Origin: Bacillus swezeyi
GTDB lineage: Bacteria; Bacillota; Bacilli; Bacillales; Bacillaceae
Length of the DNA stretch: 62,238 nucleotides
Assembly: GCF_001969815.1 (NCBI RefSeq)
Contig: NZ_MRBK01000029.1
Coordinates: 1 to 62,238, forward strand
Reading direction: 5' to 3'
The notes below the pieces were generated by a model. That model was not told where the DNA came from. It saw only the letters and a list, made by a program, of their open reading frames with translations, and ran no database searches. Numbering within the stretch: the stretch's first letter is position 1; every line of letters starts with the position of its first letter. The translations under genes and the position numbers were made by a program. Shown in pieces: positions 1-7,178 of this stretch.

Positions 1-18
1 AGGTTTCTCTACAAGCTG

Positions 19-44
19 ACAGCCTTCAGGAAAGGCTGTTTTTC
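19..44 (+). terminator. Intrinsic terminator of a gene left of the window
   Basis: An 8-bp perfect stem (ACAGCCTT / AAGGCTGT) with a 5-nt loop is followed by a T run on the + strand. It would end a transcript entering from the left edge. Confidence 0.7.
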
Positions 45-74
45 TTATCCAAATGATGAAACCTTCCAAGGGCA

Positions 75-83
75 CATACCGTA
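75..83 (+). promoter_or_regulatory. Possible mother-cell (sigma-K/E-type) -10 element
   Basis: CATACCGTA fits the sigma-K -10 pattern CATAnnnTA and lies about 38 nt before the start codon of the 41-aa gene. I see no clear -35 partner, so this is weak. Confidence 0.25.
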
Positions 84-120
84 TATTAGTCACAGCATCC
101 CTTTTTGAAAGGAGCATCAG

Positions 121-246
121 ATGTTGAAGAAAAAAAAGCGGCAGAAATCTGACAAGTCGGATTACCTATGCCTATTTGATTTGCTCGAGCCTTTATATTA
201 CTTGCTGAGATTAGCAGTAGGCGGCATCGCAAAATTTATCAATTAA
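121..246 (+). CDS. Small basic 41-aa protein, unknown
   Basis: The reading frame starts at ATG 121 with GGAG seven bases upstream and ends at TAA 244-246. The 41-aa product has a strongly basic N-terminus (MLKKKKRQK), a short polar stretch and a hydrophobic C-terminal half (LLEPLYYLLRLAVGGIAKFI), so it probably associates with the membrane. I do not recognise the family. It sits alone between a terminator and a convergent small membrane gene. A CATAnnnTA box upstream hints at late mother-cell expression, but that is inference. The good ribosome binding site is the main reason for calling it real. Confidence 0.55.
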   Translation: MLKKKKRQKSDKSDYLCLFDLLEPLYYLLRLAVGGIAKFIN

Positions 247-279
247 TAGTCCCTGCCAGACCCTCCGCTGTTGGAACGT

Positions 280-465
280 TCAGCTGAGCAAGATAAAAGC
301 TGCAAATGTGACAAGATAAAGCGCAAATGCTCCGCTCATCCATTTGACCGGCTTTCTGGACAGATCCAACAGCCCTTTGACTCCGTCATTCAGCACCATG
401 CTGATAAAAATAACAAAAGCTGTTCCAAAAGCCAGCATGGAAATCATGAAGAAAATCATATTCAT
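280..465 (-). CDS. Small 61-aa two-helix membrane protein
   Basis: The start is ATG at 465, because a strong ribosome binding site (GGAGGGG, 474-480) lies eight bases upstream. A longer frame reaching back to 546 has no such site. The product has an N-terminal transmembrane helix (about residues 3-25), a short loop containing KGLLDLSRKPVKW, and a second helix (about 42-60). The family is not recognised and no function is claimed. Its 3' end faces the small + strand gene, with only about 30 bp between them. Confidence 0.6.
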   Translation of the reverse strand: MNMIFFMISMLAFGTAFVIFISMVLNDGVKGLLDLSRKPVKWMSGAFALYLVTFAAFILLS

Positions 466-616
466 TTTAATTTCCCCTCCGTACAATCGAGATTTATACC
501 TCTGACAACAAAGCAGCACATCTTCTGATAAGATCTGATACTTCATCTGTTTTCAACTATAGATTTTGCAGGTTAAAAAAAGGCTGTTTTCTAGTTTAAA
601 TTCCGTTTAAATCAAA

Positions 617-655
617 TAAAAAAGCGAGAATCTTCTTGATTTCCCGCTTTTTAAA
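617..655 (-). terminator. Terminator of the two-component operon
   Basis: An imperfect hairpin pairs AAAAAGCGAGAATC with GATTTCCCGCTTTTT just past the histidine kinase stop codon and is followed by T-rich sequence on the - strand. Confidence 0.65.
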
Positions 656-662
656 ACCAGTA

Positions 663-2000
663 TCAGTTTTTATAAATCATAAATATCGTCCCGTCTGAAT
701 CACTGCTGATTTTGCTGTGAAGATCCATTTGCTTGAGCATCATCTCAATAATGGACAGGCCGATACCGGCGCCTTTTTTTCCGGAGACGGCGTCAAAGCC
801 CGGTCCCCTGTCTTTAATTTGCAGAACAGGACGTCCGCCTGACATTTTTGTTTTGACAGATACGTATTTTCCTGAATAGGCGTGACGCAATATATTTTGA
901 AACAAATTATCAAGAATGCGTTTTAGCCATGTTTCGTCAATGTCCCACTCGATAGGCTGTTTTAAATCAATGTCGACGTCGAACTGTTCTTTTTCAAAAA
1001 TCGGATACCAGCCGGCCAATGAGGAACGGATGACCCTTAAGACATCGGTGCGCTCTTTGTGCAGCGGCAGTCTTCCAGCAGCCAGAAGCGAGTAGGAAGA
1101 CAGATTGTCGATCAAATCACCGATAAAAGCGATTTTATCGTTTATGACCTGTAAAGAATGGCTTCCTTTTTCACTAATGTCTTCATCCTTTAACGAGAAC
1201 GTATGTCCTCTGATGACGGTAAGCGGCGTTCTTAGATCATGGGATAAATCAGCAATCAGTTTTTTTCGAATTTCGGCCTCCTCGCGCTCTTTCCTTCTGC
1301 TCGTTCTCAGTTCTTCGACCATATGATTAAATGAGTATTCAACTTGCCCGAGCTCATCATTCCGCTTGATCCCGAGCGGCTGCGGTATGCCGTCATCGCC
1401 TTGTGTTTTCATATGTTTTTCCAGATTAATGAGCCGTTTCTGTAGCTTGGAAAAAAAACGCCATGAATTGAAAACAAACAATAAAAAAACACCGATTACG
1501 ATCGTAAACCACAGATGCGTGTATTTCTCCCTTAAAAACGCCCACTCCGTGCCGATGAGCGACCGGGGCGTCTCCAATATCGCATAACCGCTGTCTTCTT
1601 TTCCTTTCAGATAAACTTGGAGCAGGAAATAATTCTTATTATCGCGCCTCATCATGTTGAAAACATCAGTCACTGTCAAATCCGTTTTTCCTTCGGGGTA
1701 GCCGGCCGATGTAGAGTACAATACTTTCCCTTCATCGTTCATCCAAATGATGTCGGAATCTTTGTATCGTTTCATTCCGCTGAACGAAGACAAAATCTCT
1801 TCATTTGTTTTCCCCTTCAAATTCGCAACATCGCTTTTCCACCGCTTTTCCAATTGTTCCGGTTCATAATGTGTAATGCTTTGATCATCGATGATGTAGG
1901 TGAGCGTGATAAAATAAATGAAATTAACAAGAAAAAAGGCAATCGGAAAGAAAAGGAGAGAGGTGATAATATTCATCAAGTATTTTGTCGATAATTTCAT
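663..2000 (-). CDS. Sensor histidine kinase (HAMP, HisKA, HATPase)
   Basis: This 445-aa membrane histidine kinase has TM1 at about residues 10-36, an extracytoplasmic sensor of about 125 aa, TM2 at about 162-180 and a HAMP linker at about 180-235. The HisKA box SHDLRTPLT contains the phospho-acceptor His254. An HATPase_c domain follows, with the N-box (Asn365, Asn369), DRGPGF (397-402) and GAGIGLS (410-416). It should autophosphorylate and pass phosphate to the regulator encoded just upstream, whose stop overlaps its start by 4 bp, so the two are translationally coupled. The signal is unknown. I could not assign it to a named B. subtilis pair. No transporter or other obvious target lies beside it. 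Confidence 0.9.
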   Translation of the reverse strand: MKLSTKYLMNIITSLLFFPIAFFLVNFIYFITLTYIIDDQSITHYEPEQLEKRWKSDVANLKGKTNEEILSSFSGMKRYKDSDIIWMNDEGKVLYSTSAGYPEGKTDLTVTDVFNMMRRDNKNYFLLQVYLKGKEDSGYAILETPRSLIGTEWAFLREKYTHLWFTIVIGVFLLFVFNSWRFFSKLQKRLINLEKHMKTQGDDGIPQPLGIKRNDELGQVEYSFNHMVEELRTSRRKEREEAEIRKKLIADLSHDLRTPLTVIRGHTFSLKDEDISEKGSHSLQVINDKIAFIGDLIDNLSSYSLLAAGRLPLHKERTDVLRVIRSSLAGWYPIFEKEQFDVDIDLKQPIEWDIDETWLKRILDNLFQNILRHAYSGKYVSVKTKMSGGRPVLQIKDRGPGFDAVSGKKGAGIGLSIIEMMLKQMDLHSKISSDSDGTIFMIYKN

Positions 2001-2668
2001 TGTTTGATCCTGTAGCCGATTCCCCTGACCGTCTCAAGGATTTCGGGTTGGTTTGGGTTGTTTTCTAGTTTTTTGCGCAGGTGCCTGATATGAACCATTA
2101 ATGTTTTATCCCCTTCAATAAACGGCTGCTTCCAAATGCTTTCATACATTTGTTCCTTCGTCAAAATTTGATTGGGGTGCCTGAGCAGAAGAAAGAAAAT
2201 CTTCAGCTGCTTATCCGTTAATAAAACCTCTTCTCCTGTGTGTTTGTTTATGATTCGATTCTCTTGCATATACACCTTCAGATGTTTCAGGTTGAGCTCA
2301 TTGATATGCGTCTTGTCAAACCTTCTCAGCAGCACTTCAATTCGTGCTCCGAGCTCTTCAGGATGAAAAGGCTTTGTGACGTAATCATCGGCAAATCCAA
2401 GTCCTTTGAGCTTATCCTCTAAAGCCGTTCTCGCAGTCAATAGCAAAATCGGCACTTGCGGATGAGACTCCTTCATCCTCTCTCCGATCGTAAACCCGTC
2501 CAAGCCCGGCATCATAATATCCAAGACGACCAAATCTGCTGTATCCATATGCCTTTCATAGCCGAGGGAAGATGTCAGCCAGACCAGCTTATAGCCTTTG
2601 TTTTCAAGAGAATCCTTCAAAAATCGGCCGATCTCCTGATCATCTTCAATATATAAAATCGTATACAT
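1997..2668 (-). CDS. OmpR/PhoB-family response regulator
   Basis: This 223-aa regulator has an N-terminal receiver domain with acidic pocket residues Glu8-Asp9-Asp10, phospho-acceptor Asp50 (VVLDIMMPG), Thr78 and Lys99 (YVTKPF). A C-terminal winged-helix DNA-binding domain follows, ending in the typical ETVRGIGYRIKQ. The segment before the conserved ADDYVTKP is one residue shorter than usual (GLGFADDY), which is a small oddity. It is the first gene of a two-gene operon with the histidine kinase (4-bp overlap). Its targets are unknown. An extended -10 promoter lies about 40 bp upstream. Confidence 0.92.
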   Translation of the reverse strand: MYTILYIEDDQEIGRFLKDSLENKGYKLVWLTSSLGYERHMDTADLVVLDIMMPGLDGFTIGERMKESHPQVPILLLTARTALEDKLKGLGFADDYVTKPFHPEELGARIEVLLRRFDKTHINELNLKHLKVYMQENRIINKHTGEEVLLTDKQLKIFFLLLRHPNQILTKEQMYESIWKQPFIEGDKTLMVHIRHLRKKLENNPNQPEILETVRGIGYRIKQ

Positions 2669-2705
2669 CTGCTACACTCCCCAAACTAATTACATCTATT
2701 TTCAT

Positions 2706-2714
2706 ATCATAACA
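2706..2714 (-). promoter_or_regulatory. Extended -10 promoter of the two-component operon
   Basis: On the - strand TGTTATGAT (TGn plus TATGAT) lies about 40 bp before the regulator start. There is no good -35 hexamer at 17 bp. Confidence 0.4.
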
Positions 2715-2754
2715 AAAAGGTGTCGGTTTTCGCTTTTTTGGCGTCAACATTAAA

Positions 2755-2780
2755 AACCCCCTCCTAAGCGAAGGGGGTTT
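2755..2780 (-). terminator. Terminator after sspH
   Basis: A hairpin pairs AACCCCCT with AGGGGGTT. It is followed by a T run on the - strand, with a shorter one on the + strand. Confidence 0.65.
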
Positions 2781-2794
2781 GTTGGTTTCTATTT

Positions 2795-2974
2795 TTATTG
2801 TTCTTGCAAGTTCGTAAGCGGCACTTCCTGCTCATTCTCAGGCTGGCCAAGCGGATAGATTCTCGCGGTCCCGCTTTGTTCATCAACATGCTGAATATAA
2901 ATGGGCCGGCCGTTATAAGTGACATCGACCATGACGGGAGATTCGACGATTTCTTGGGCACGCTGTGTATTCAT
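2795..2974 (-). CDS. sspH: Small acid-soluble spore protein H
   Basis: Reading the - strand from ATG 2974 to TAA 2795 gives a 59-aa protein starting MNTQRAQEIVESP, with internal NGRPIYIQHVDE and IYPLGQPENEQEVPL. This matches the SspH family of minor spore-core proteins, made in the forespore under sigma-G/F. A near-perfect ribosome binding site (AAAGGAGG) precedes the ATG. It is monocistronic and followed by a terminator. The upstream DNA holds GAATG/GAATA and CATTATG elements resembling a sigma-G promoter, but the spacings are not ideal, so I do not call it. The gene is easily missed because it is under 60 codons. Confidence 0.88.
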   Translation of the reverse strand: MNTQRAQEIVESPVMVDVTYNGRPIYIQHVDEQSGTARIYPLGQPENEQEVPLTNLQEQ

Positions 2975-3075
2975 CCTGAAATCCTCCTTTAGATTTTACT
3001 CATAATGTGTGCTCCCGTCCTCATTCATATTCGTTTCGGCTGGATTTTCTTTAAAACCGGGGCTTTTTCAGGATG

Positions 3076-3540
3076 TCAACGAAGCTTGACGTATAAAGGC
3101 AGATCAGTATGTCCCATTTCACGCACATACACAAAAAGATTGCCTTTGTGGTGAATCTCATGGCCGATGACAAACTGAAGCAGCTGTTCAGCGGTCACTT
3201 TCTGTCCGAACATGTTGGTCAGATCGATTTCACGGTCCAATTCCTCATCTGTAAAGGATTCGAGCAGTTCTTTCGTTTTTTCGGTATAAGTTTGGGCAAG
3301 CTCGGCAAGGCTTGTCTCTGTTTCTTCCATTTTCTTTTTTAACGCTTCCGGGTTTCCTTCCTTAGCGGTCCGTGCAAATTGATAGAAAGAATACAGCATG
3401 TGCGTCACCAATTCTCTTGCAGACATTGACGTCTCAGTCGGTTTGTAATCAGTATGTTTTTCAGCAATTCTTCCAATCAGTTCTTCTGTGACGGTGCGGT
3501 GGGATAAAAAATCCTGAACGACACGGGTTTTCCGTTCCAT
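3076..3540 (-). CDS. DinB/YfiT-family four-helix protein
   Basis: This 154-aa protein of the DinB superfamily is a four-helix bundle with three metal-coordinating histidines. The candidates are His47 (LVTHMLY), His127 and His131 (GHEIHHKGNL), in the expected positions for the fold. Such proteins are divalent-metal-dependent thiol S-transferases or damage-associated proteins of often unknown substrate. The start codon has GGAGGA about eight bases upstream. It is monocistronic between sspH and the hydrolase-like gene. The substrate cannot be inferred here. Confidence 0.82.
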   Translation of the reverse strand: MERKTRVVQDFLSHRTVTEELIGRIAEKHTDYKPTETSMSARELVTHMLYSFYQFARTAKEGNPEALKKKMEETETSLAELAQTYTEKTKELLESFTDEELDREIDLTNMFGQKVTAEQLLQFVIGHEIHHKGNLFVYVREMGHTDLPLYVKLR

Positions 3541-3621
3541 TCTTCTATTCCTCCTTCATGATTTCAGCCATTCACATTTAGAATAACATGATTTTCCTGG
3601 AATTTGCTCAAATGAAGCTCT

Positions 3622-4332
3622 TTAACATTTGTCTTCCAGTACTTTTCGAACCGCTTTAACATATCTGTAAAACTTCCTTGTTTTGGTCTCCTCTCTGTCT
3701 TTATAATCAAAGTCTTCAAAAAATGCTTTTCTTTGCGCCGTGCTGATTTCCAGCTGCACGCTCATCCCCGTCTGGCTTTCATTATTGATGTTCTCCTCAG
3801 CTGTTCCGGCAAACCTGCCGTTCACTTTGACGAGTTCAGCAGAAAAATCAGATTTCTTAAGAGATCTGACAATAGCTTTTGCCAGTTGTCTGTCCGTGCC
3901 TCCGACCAATGTGTGCGGCCGATCGCCCGAATAGCCGTGAAAAGCGATTGTATAGTGATGCTCTTTTATTTTTTGCAAGGCGAGCGGCTCGTCAAAATTT
4001 GTGCTCGTGATATGCAAATCGGAATTGTTCTTATCTTTTTTTCCTTCGAATAAATAAGTTGAGTAATCATCGTTAAAAGCGCGTACAAGTTCACTGACCC
4101 CGCCTTCAATTCTTCCTCCGTGAGGCGAAAAAATTAAACAGTCGCTTCCTGCTTCTTCATGATATTCAATATTATATCCGTTTTTTTCATGCTTCTGCAG
4201 TTCCTTGAAATTGGCATACCTGTCGCCGGCCTGGAGCTGATATTCCTCCCTGGCCGTTTTCTCAGCCCACCTGTATACACCATTTATCATCACAGCTGCG
4301 ATCACCAAAAAGATGAATACTTTCTTTTTCAT
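3622..4332 (-). CDS. Membrane-anchored poly-gamma-glutamate hydrolase-like protein
   Basis: This 236-aa protein resembles the phage-derived poly-gamma-glutamate hydrolase family (PghP/YjqB/YmaC/YndL type, zinc peptidase-like fold). Its N-terminus MKKKVFIFLVIAAVMINGVY is a signal anchor. Candidate zinc ligands are His71 and Glu76 (SPHGGRIEGG) and His132 (IAFHGYSG), and HITSTNFDEP is also typical of the family. The predicted role is cleaving gamma-glutamyl bonds of capsular gamma-PGA outside the cell. Family membership is from motif recognition; substrate and topology are inference. It is monocistronic, with an AAGGGGAA ribosome binding site and its own sigma-A-like promoter. An uncleaved-looking N-terminal anchor differs from soluble family members. 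Confidence 0.8.
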   Translation of the reverse strand: MKKKVFIFLVIAAVMINGVYRWAEKTAREEYQLQAGDRYANFKELQKHEKNGYNIEYHEEAGSDCLIFSPHGGRIEGGVSELVRAFNDDYSTYLFEGKKDKNNSDLHITSTNFDEPLALQKIKEHHYTIAFHGYSGDRPHTLVGGTDRQLAKAIVRSLKKSDFSAELVKVNGRFAGTAEENINNESQTGMSVQLEISTAQRKAFFEDFDYKDREETKTRKFYRYVKAVRKVLEDKC

Positions 4333-4428
4333 GTTTTCTTCCCCTTTTGTTTCTTATAATGCTAGTCTAAAAAGCATGTCCTTCATGCTGAACTGTTATA
4401 TGTGTTTTGACTTTTTTGTGACACAGTT

Positions 4429-4457
4429 ATTTTACGCTTAAGATATTACGCATTCAA
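4429..4457 (-). promoter_or_regulatory. Sigma-A-type promoter of the hydrolase-like gene
   Basis: On the - strand TTGAAT (4452-4457), 17 bp, TAAAAT (4429-4434), about 97 bp upstream of the start codon. Confidence 0.5.
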
Positions 4458-4720
4458 TTATGAATAAGTTTGATAAAAAATAAAAATTTTAATTTTTTTA
4501 TTAAAACAATCCTTTTTAGTTAGTTTAAAAGACAGATAAATTTTAAGAAGAAAATCCGATAAGAAAATTCAGCTGCCTGCCGATTTTCCTCGGGAAACCC
4601 TATTCCCTTGCAATAGGGGCGTTTTACCACAAACGGGGTATACGGTTTGATAAAAGTATAACAACCAGCGGCAATCTATGCAGGTGCTATATTTCCTTTT
4701 TCAGCTCCTTCTGTTATCCT
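4458..4720. other. AT-rich intergenic region with one hairpin
   Basis: The first part is very AT-rich. It then holds a 7-bp hairpin CCCTATT / AATAGGG (4598-4618), followed by GCGTTTTA on the + strand. No reading frame with a ribosome binding site was seen. Confidence 0.4.
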
Positions 4721-4721
4721 A

Positions 4722-4730
4722 TTAACCGAT
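4722..4730 (+). promoter_or_regulatory. Possible extended -10 of the CxxC gene
   Basis: TGTTATCCT (TGn plus TATCCT) lies about 26 bp before the start codon. No -35 is seen. Confidence 0.3.
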
Positions 4731-4755
4731 AATAAAAATGCAGGTGAAAAATATC

Positions 4756-4935
4756 ATGGAAACAGATTATGAAATAAAAGACTATGATCCGGCAATTGTT
4801 TATGACTACAATCAGTATCCTGATGTCCGCCACGGACGCTGCGACAATTGCGACTATACGCTTTTTAAAAGCTCGGTAAAGAACGGACAATTCTTGCGCG
4901 AATGCCGGCGCTGCGGCATGAAGAAAAGCATTTAA
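4756..4935 (+). CDS. Small CxxC...CxxC (zinc-ribbon-like) protein
   Basis: This 59-aa protein starts at ATG 4756, because AGGTG lies nine bases upstream; an in-frame ATG at 4738 has no ribosome binding site. The N-terminal half is acidic and tyrosine-rich (ETDYEIKDYDPAIVYDYNQY). The C-terminal half carries CDNCDY and CRRCGM 19 residues apart, the pattern of a small zinc ribbon. The family and function are not recognised. It is monocistronic; the hairpin after its stop probably terminates it. Confidence 0.65.
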   Translation: METDYEIKDYDPAIVYDYNQYPDVRHGRCDNCDYTLFKSSVKNGQFLRECRRCGMKKSI

Positions 4936-4942
4936 ACAGCAA

Positions 4943-4980
4943 ACGGCTGCGGGAGTTTAGGTCTGCAGCTGTTTATATGT
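4943..4980 (+). terminator. Hairpin downstream of the CxxC gene
   Basis: A ten-pair stem (AAACGGCTGC / GCAGCTGTTT, one G-U) follows the stop codon closely. The T run after it is poor, so termination may be weak. Confidence 0.45.
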
Positions 4981-5042
4981 ATAAAAAAACTTGCCGACAA
5001 TGCTGATCTAGCTTTGCCGACAAAATGGAGAATCTATCAATT

Positions 5043-5366
5043 CTAAGCATCTTTATTTTTGCTTGTTACAGTTCCGGTGATCGAGTCGCCGATCTTTCCG
5101 TTCAGTTCAGCATTCAGGCTGTTGATGTTTTGAATGTATTCGTTGATGATATTTTGGATCGATTGATTAAGTTCTGCGTTTTTGTTATTTGAGAAATCAG
5201 CTTCTGTTAAATCGATTCCGCTTTTCTCTTGAACCAAACCATAAATGGATTGGCCAAAGCCGGTGACAAGGCTGTTGATTTTTTCAATGACTTGAGCCGT
5301 TTCCTGGTCTTGCTGGTTTGCGTTCGATGCAGAAAACGGCTTCTCGCTTCCATGCTGTTCAGCCAT
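5043..5366 (-). CDS. Unknown 107-aa hydrophilic protein
   Basis: This 107-aa protein has no signal peptide or membrane segment. The N-terminal 20 residues are polar and low-complexity (SASNANQQDQE). The rest looks like two amphipathic helices (VIEKINSLVTGFGQSIYGLV and LNQSIQNIINEYIQNINSLN), suggesting self-association. The ribosome binding site AGGAGGG is strong. I do not recognise a family. It lies downstream of yrbC, beyond that gene's terminator, so it is probably a separate unit. The neighbouring coxA and safA are spore genes, but a spore role here is only a guess. Confidence 0.65.
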   Translation of the reverse strand: MAEQHGSEKPFSASNANQQDQETAQVIEKINSLVTGFGQSIYGLVQEKSGIDLTEADFSNNKNAELNQSIQNIINEYIQNINSLNAELNGKIGDSITGTVTSKNKDA

Positions 5367-5483
5367 TTATCATCCCTCCTCTCCATAATCTTCATGCCGA
5401 GATTCCTTCACAATATATGTTTAAAAAAAGATTTTGTTTCCGCAGCTGGCTTGTTGCTCCTTCTAAATGGTTGAAGACATAGA

Positions 5484-5519
5484 AAAAGGACGCCTCTTAA
5501 ACGAAAAGGGCGTCCTTTT
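5484..5519 (-). terminator. Terminator of yrbC
   Basis: An 11-bp perfect stem (AAAAGGACGCC / GGCGTCCTTTT) lies just past the yrbC stop and has T runs on both strands, so it may work in both directions. Confidence 0.85.
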
Positions 5520-5531
5520 GACTCGCGTTTT

Positions 5532-6254
5532 TTAATGAACGTTTGTATACACTTCCTGTACATCATCGTCATCTTCAAGCAGATCAACGAGTTTTTCGAT
5601 TTTTTCCTGAACCGGTTCATCCACTTCGGCATATGTTTGGGGAATCATTGTGATTTCTGCTGTAGCAGGCTGATAACCGCGGCTTTCAAGAGCCTTTTTC
5701 ACTTTCTCAAACTCTTCAGGCTCCGTAAAAATTTCAAACAGCTCATCGCTCGTTTCGAGTTCTTCTGCACCTATATCAATGACTTCAAGCATGAATTCCT
5801 CTTCATTTGTTTCAAGGTCTTCACGCTCGATGGCAATGTATCCTTTCCGATTGAACATATAAGAGACGCAGCCTGTTTCTCCCAGGCTTCCGCCGTTTTT
5901 GCTGAAAGCGGTCCTGACGTTTGTCGCCGACCGATTTTTATTATCTGTCAGACATTTGACCATGACAGCCACACCGCCGGGGCCATAGCCTTCATACGTT
6001 ATTTCTTCATAGCTGTTTCCGTCCTGGCTGCCTGAAGCTTTTTTGATGGCGCGGTCAATGTTGTCATTCGGCATGTTTGCATTTTTGGCTTTATCGATGA
6101 CGAGGCGCAGGCTTGCGTTTGATTCGGGATCAGGTCCCCCCTCTTTTGCGGCTACATAAATTTCTTTGGCAAGCTTCATGAAAATTTTGCCGCGTTTTGC
6201 ATCCTGGGCATTTTTTCGTCTCTGAATATTTTTCCATTTAGAATGGCCAGCCAT
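5532..6254 (-). CDS. yrbC: YebC/TACO1-family protein YrbC
   Basis: This is a full-length 240-aa member of the YebC/PmpR/TACO1 family, starting with the signature [18 protein letters not shown]. It contains [18 protein letters not shown] and [13 protein letters not shown], typical of the three-domain fold. Family members have been described as transcriptional regulators and as translation factors that relieve stalling on difficult motifs; which applies to YrbC cannot be told from sequence. A GGAGGT ribosome binding site precedes the ATG. It is monocistronic, with its own promoter and terminator, beside coxA and safA as in B. subtilis. Confidence 0.93.
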   Translation of the reverse strand: MAGHSKWKNIQRRKNAQDAKRGKIFMKLAKEIYVAAKEGGPDPESNASLRLVIDKAKNANMPNDNIDRAIKKASGSQDGNSYEEITYEGYGPGGVAVMVKCLTDNKNRSATNVRTAFSKNGGSLGETGCVSYMFNRKGYIAIEREDLETNEEEFMLEVIDIGAEELETSDELFEIFTEPEEFEKVKKALESRGYQPATAEITMIPQTYAEVDEPVQEKIEKLVDLLEDDDDVQEVYTNVH

Positions 6255-6295
6255 ATCTTTCTACCTCCAAAAAAATTCTCGTCTCTATGTATCAC

Positions 6296-6323
6296 TTTAT
6301 ACGGTTTTGCCCGCTTTTGTAAA
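6296..6323 (-). promoter_or_regulatory. Sigma-A-type promoter of yrbC
   Basis: On the - strand TTTACA (6318-6323), 16 bp, TATAAA (6296-6301), about 40 bp before the start codon. Confidence 0.6.
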
Positions 6324-6332
6324 GAAAATGGC

Positions 6333-6363
6333 AAAATTGCCGGGGGCGTATCCCGGCAATTTT
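6333..6363 (-). terminator. Terminator of coxA
   Basis: A 12-bp perfect stem (AAAATTGCCGGG / CCCGGCAATTTT) with a 7-nt loop lies directly after the coxA stop. It also abuts the yrbC -35. Confidence 0.8.
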
Positions 6364-6370
6364 GGAATTG

Positions 6371-7006
6371 TCATTGATTCCGCATGCGGTTCAAATGATC
6401 ATTTGTGGTGTCTCCGCGATCCCTTAAGTTCTGTGGACTGTCATTCATTTCACGCAGCCTTGTGAATGTGCCGTTATCTTCTGCAATTTGAATCGTCCGA
6501 TCTCCGGCCAACGTTTTCGCTGTTTTTCTTATTTGGTTCCTCTCGTCATTTGACAGATTTTTGTCAGCCCGCACAGCAATGATCACTGTTTCATTTGTGA
6601 CAGCAACTTGACTTTCGTCGATATTATTCATTTTATTGATACGCTTTGTGATGTCCCTTGAGATTTTACGGTTTTGCGGATTATCATATCCCGTGTTTGC
6701 CGTATTCACCAAATGGTTGTGATAATTCATGTCTCCCCGGCTGTACGTTCCATCGCCTGTCGGAACGGGGTTGTCATTTCGGTTTGTCACATTTGTCGTG
6801 CCATTTCTCCCGTTCATATTTTCAAGCATTTCTGTAACAGGACCGTCATTATCAAAACCGTCATCACGATCTGCGTCATTGGAATAATATCCGATTGGAC
6901 GGGTATTGTTATCGTTTCTTGTATCCAAAGCATTGTTCGTTCCGCAGGCTGAAAGACCAGCTGTCAAAAGTAAAATACCCGAAAACACTTTCAGCTTTTT
7001 GTCCAA
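6371..7006 (-). CDS. coxA: Spore cortex lipoprotein CoxA (YhcN/YlaJ family)
   Basis: This 211-aa predicted lipoprotein has an N-terminal signal ending in the lipobox LSAC (Cys21). A long Asn/Asp/Arg-rich linker follows, then a C-terminal YhcN/YlaJ domain (about residues 105-190, with TKRINKMNNIDESQVAVTNE and AVRADKNLS). B. subtilis CoxA (YrbB) is a sporulation protein found in the spore cortex region. The start is TTG at 7006, with the purine-rich site GGGGGG eight bases upstream. It lies downstream of safA past a terminator, as in B. subtilis. No sigma-E or sigma-G promoter was clear enough to call. Confidence 0.9.
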   Translation of the reverse strand: MDKKLKVFSGILLLTAGLSACGTNNALDTRNDNNTRPIGYYSNDADRDDGFDNDGPVTEMLENMNGRNGTTNVTNRNDNPVPTGDGTYSRGDMNYHNHLVNTANTGYDNPQNRKISRDITKRINKMNNIDESQVAVTNETVIIAVRADKNLSNDERNQIRKTAKTLAGDRTIQIAEDNGTFTRLREMNDSPQNLRDRGDTTNDHLNRMRNQ

Positions 7007-7143
7007 TGGTAGAACCCCCCGTGAAAACCGCTAATTTGAGCATTTCGCTCTTTTTTAGGATGTGCGGGATGAGGAGAGTTACCCTTGACAGTTATAGACA
7101 ATCGCTTAAAAAACGGCATGAGAATCCTTATTTGAGCCACATT

Positions 7144-7169
7144 AAAAAAGGAACGATAGATCATCGTCC
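7144..7169 (-). terminator. Terminator of safA
   Basis: On the - strand a stem of GGACGAT with ATCGTTCC (one bulge) is followed by six T residues, just past the safA stop. Confidence 0.7.
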
Positions 7170-7178
7170 CATACTTGA

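Noticed and set aside
2764..2992. 64-65 codon frames over sspH on both strands
   Set aside because: The sspH frame has the family sequence and the strong ribosome binding site; the others are shadows.
3001..3033. Sigma-G promoter of sspH
   Set aside because: GAATG/GAATA and CATTATG elements are present, but spacings of 14 or 20 bp and an imperfect -10 make a firm call unsafe.
4608..4660. Sigma-B promoter suggested by GTTTTA and GGGTAT
   Set aside because: The spacing is about 8-9 bp, far from the 12-15 bp needed.
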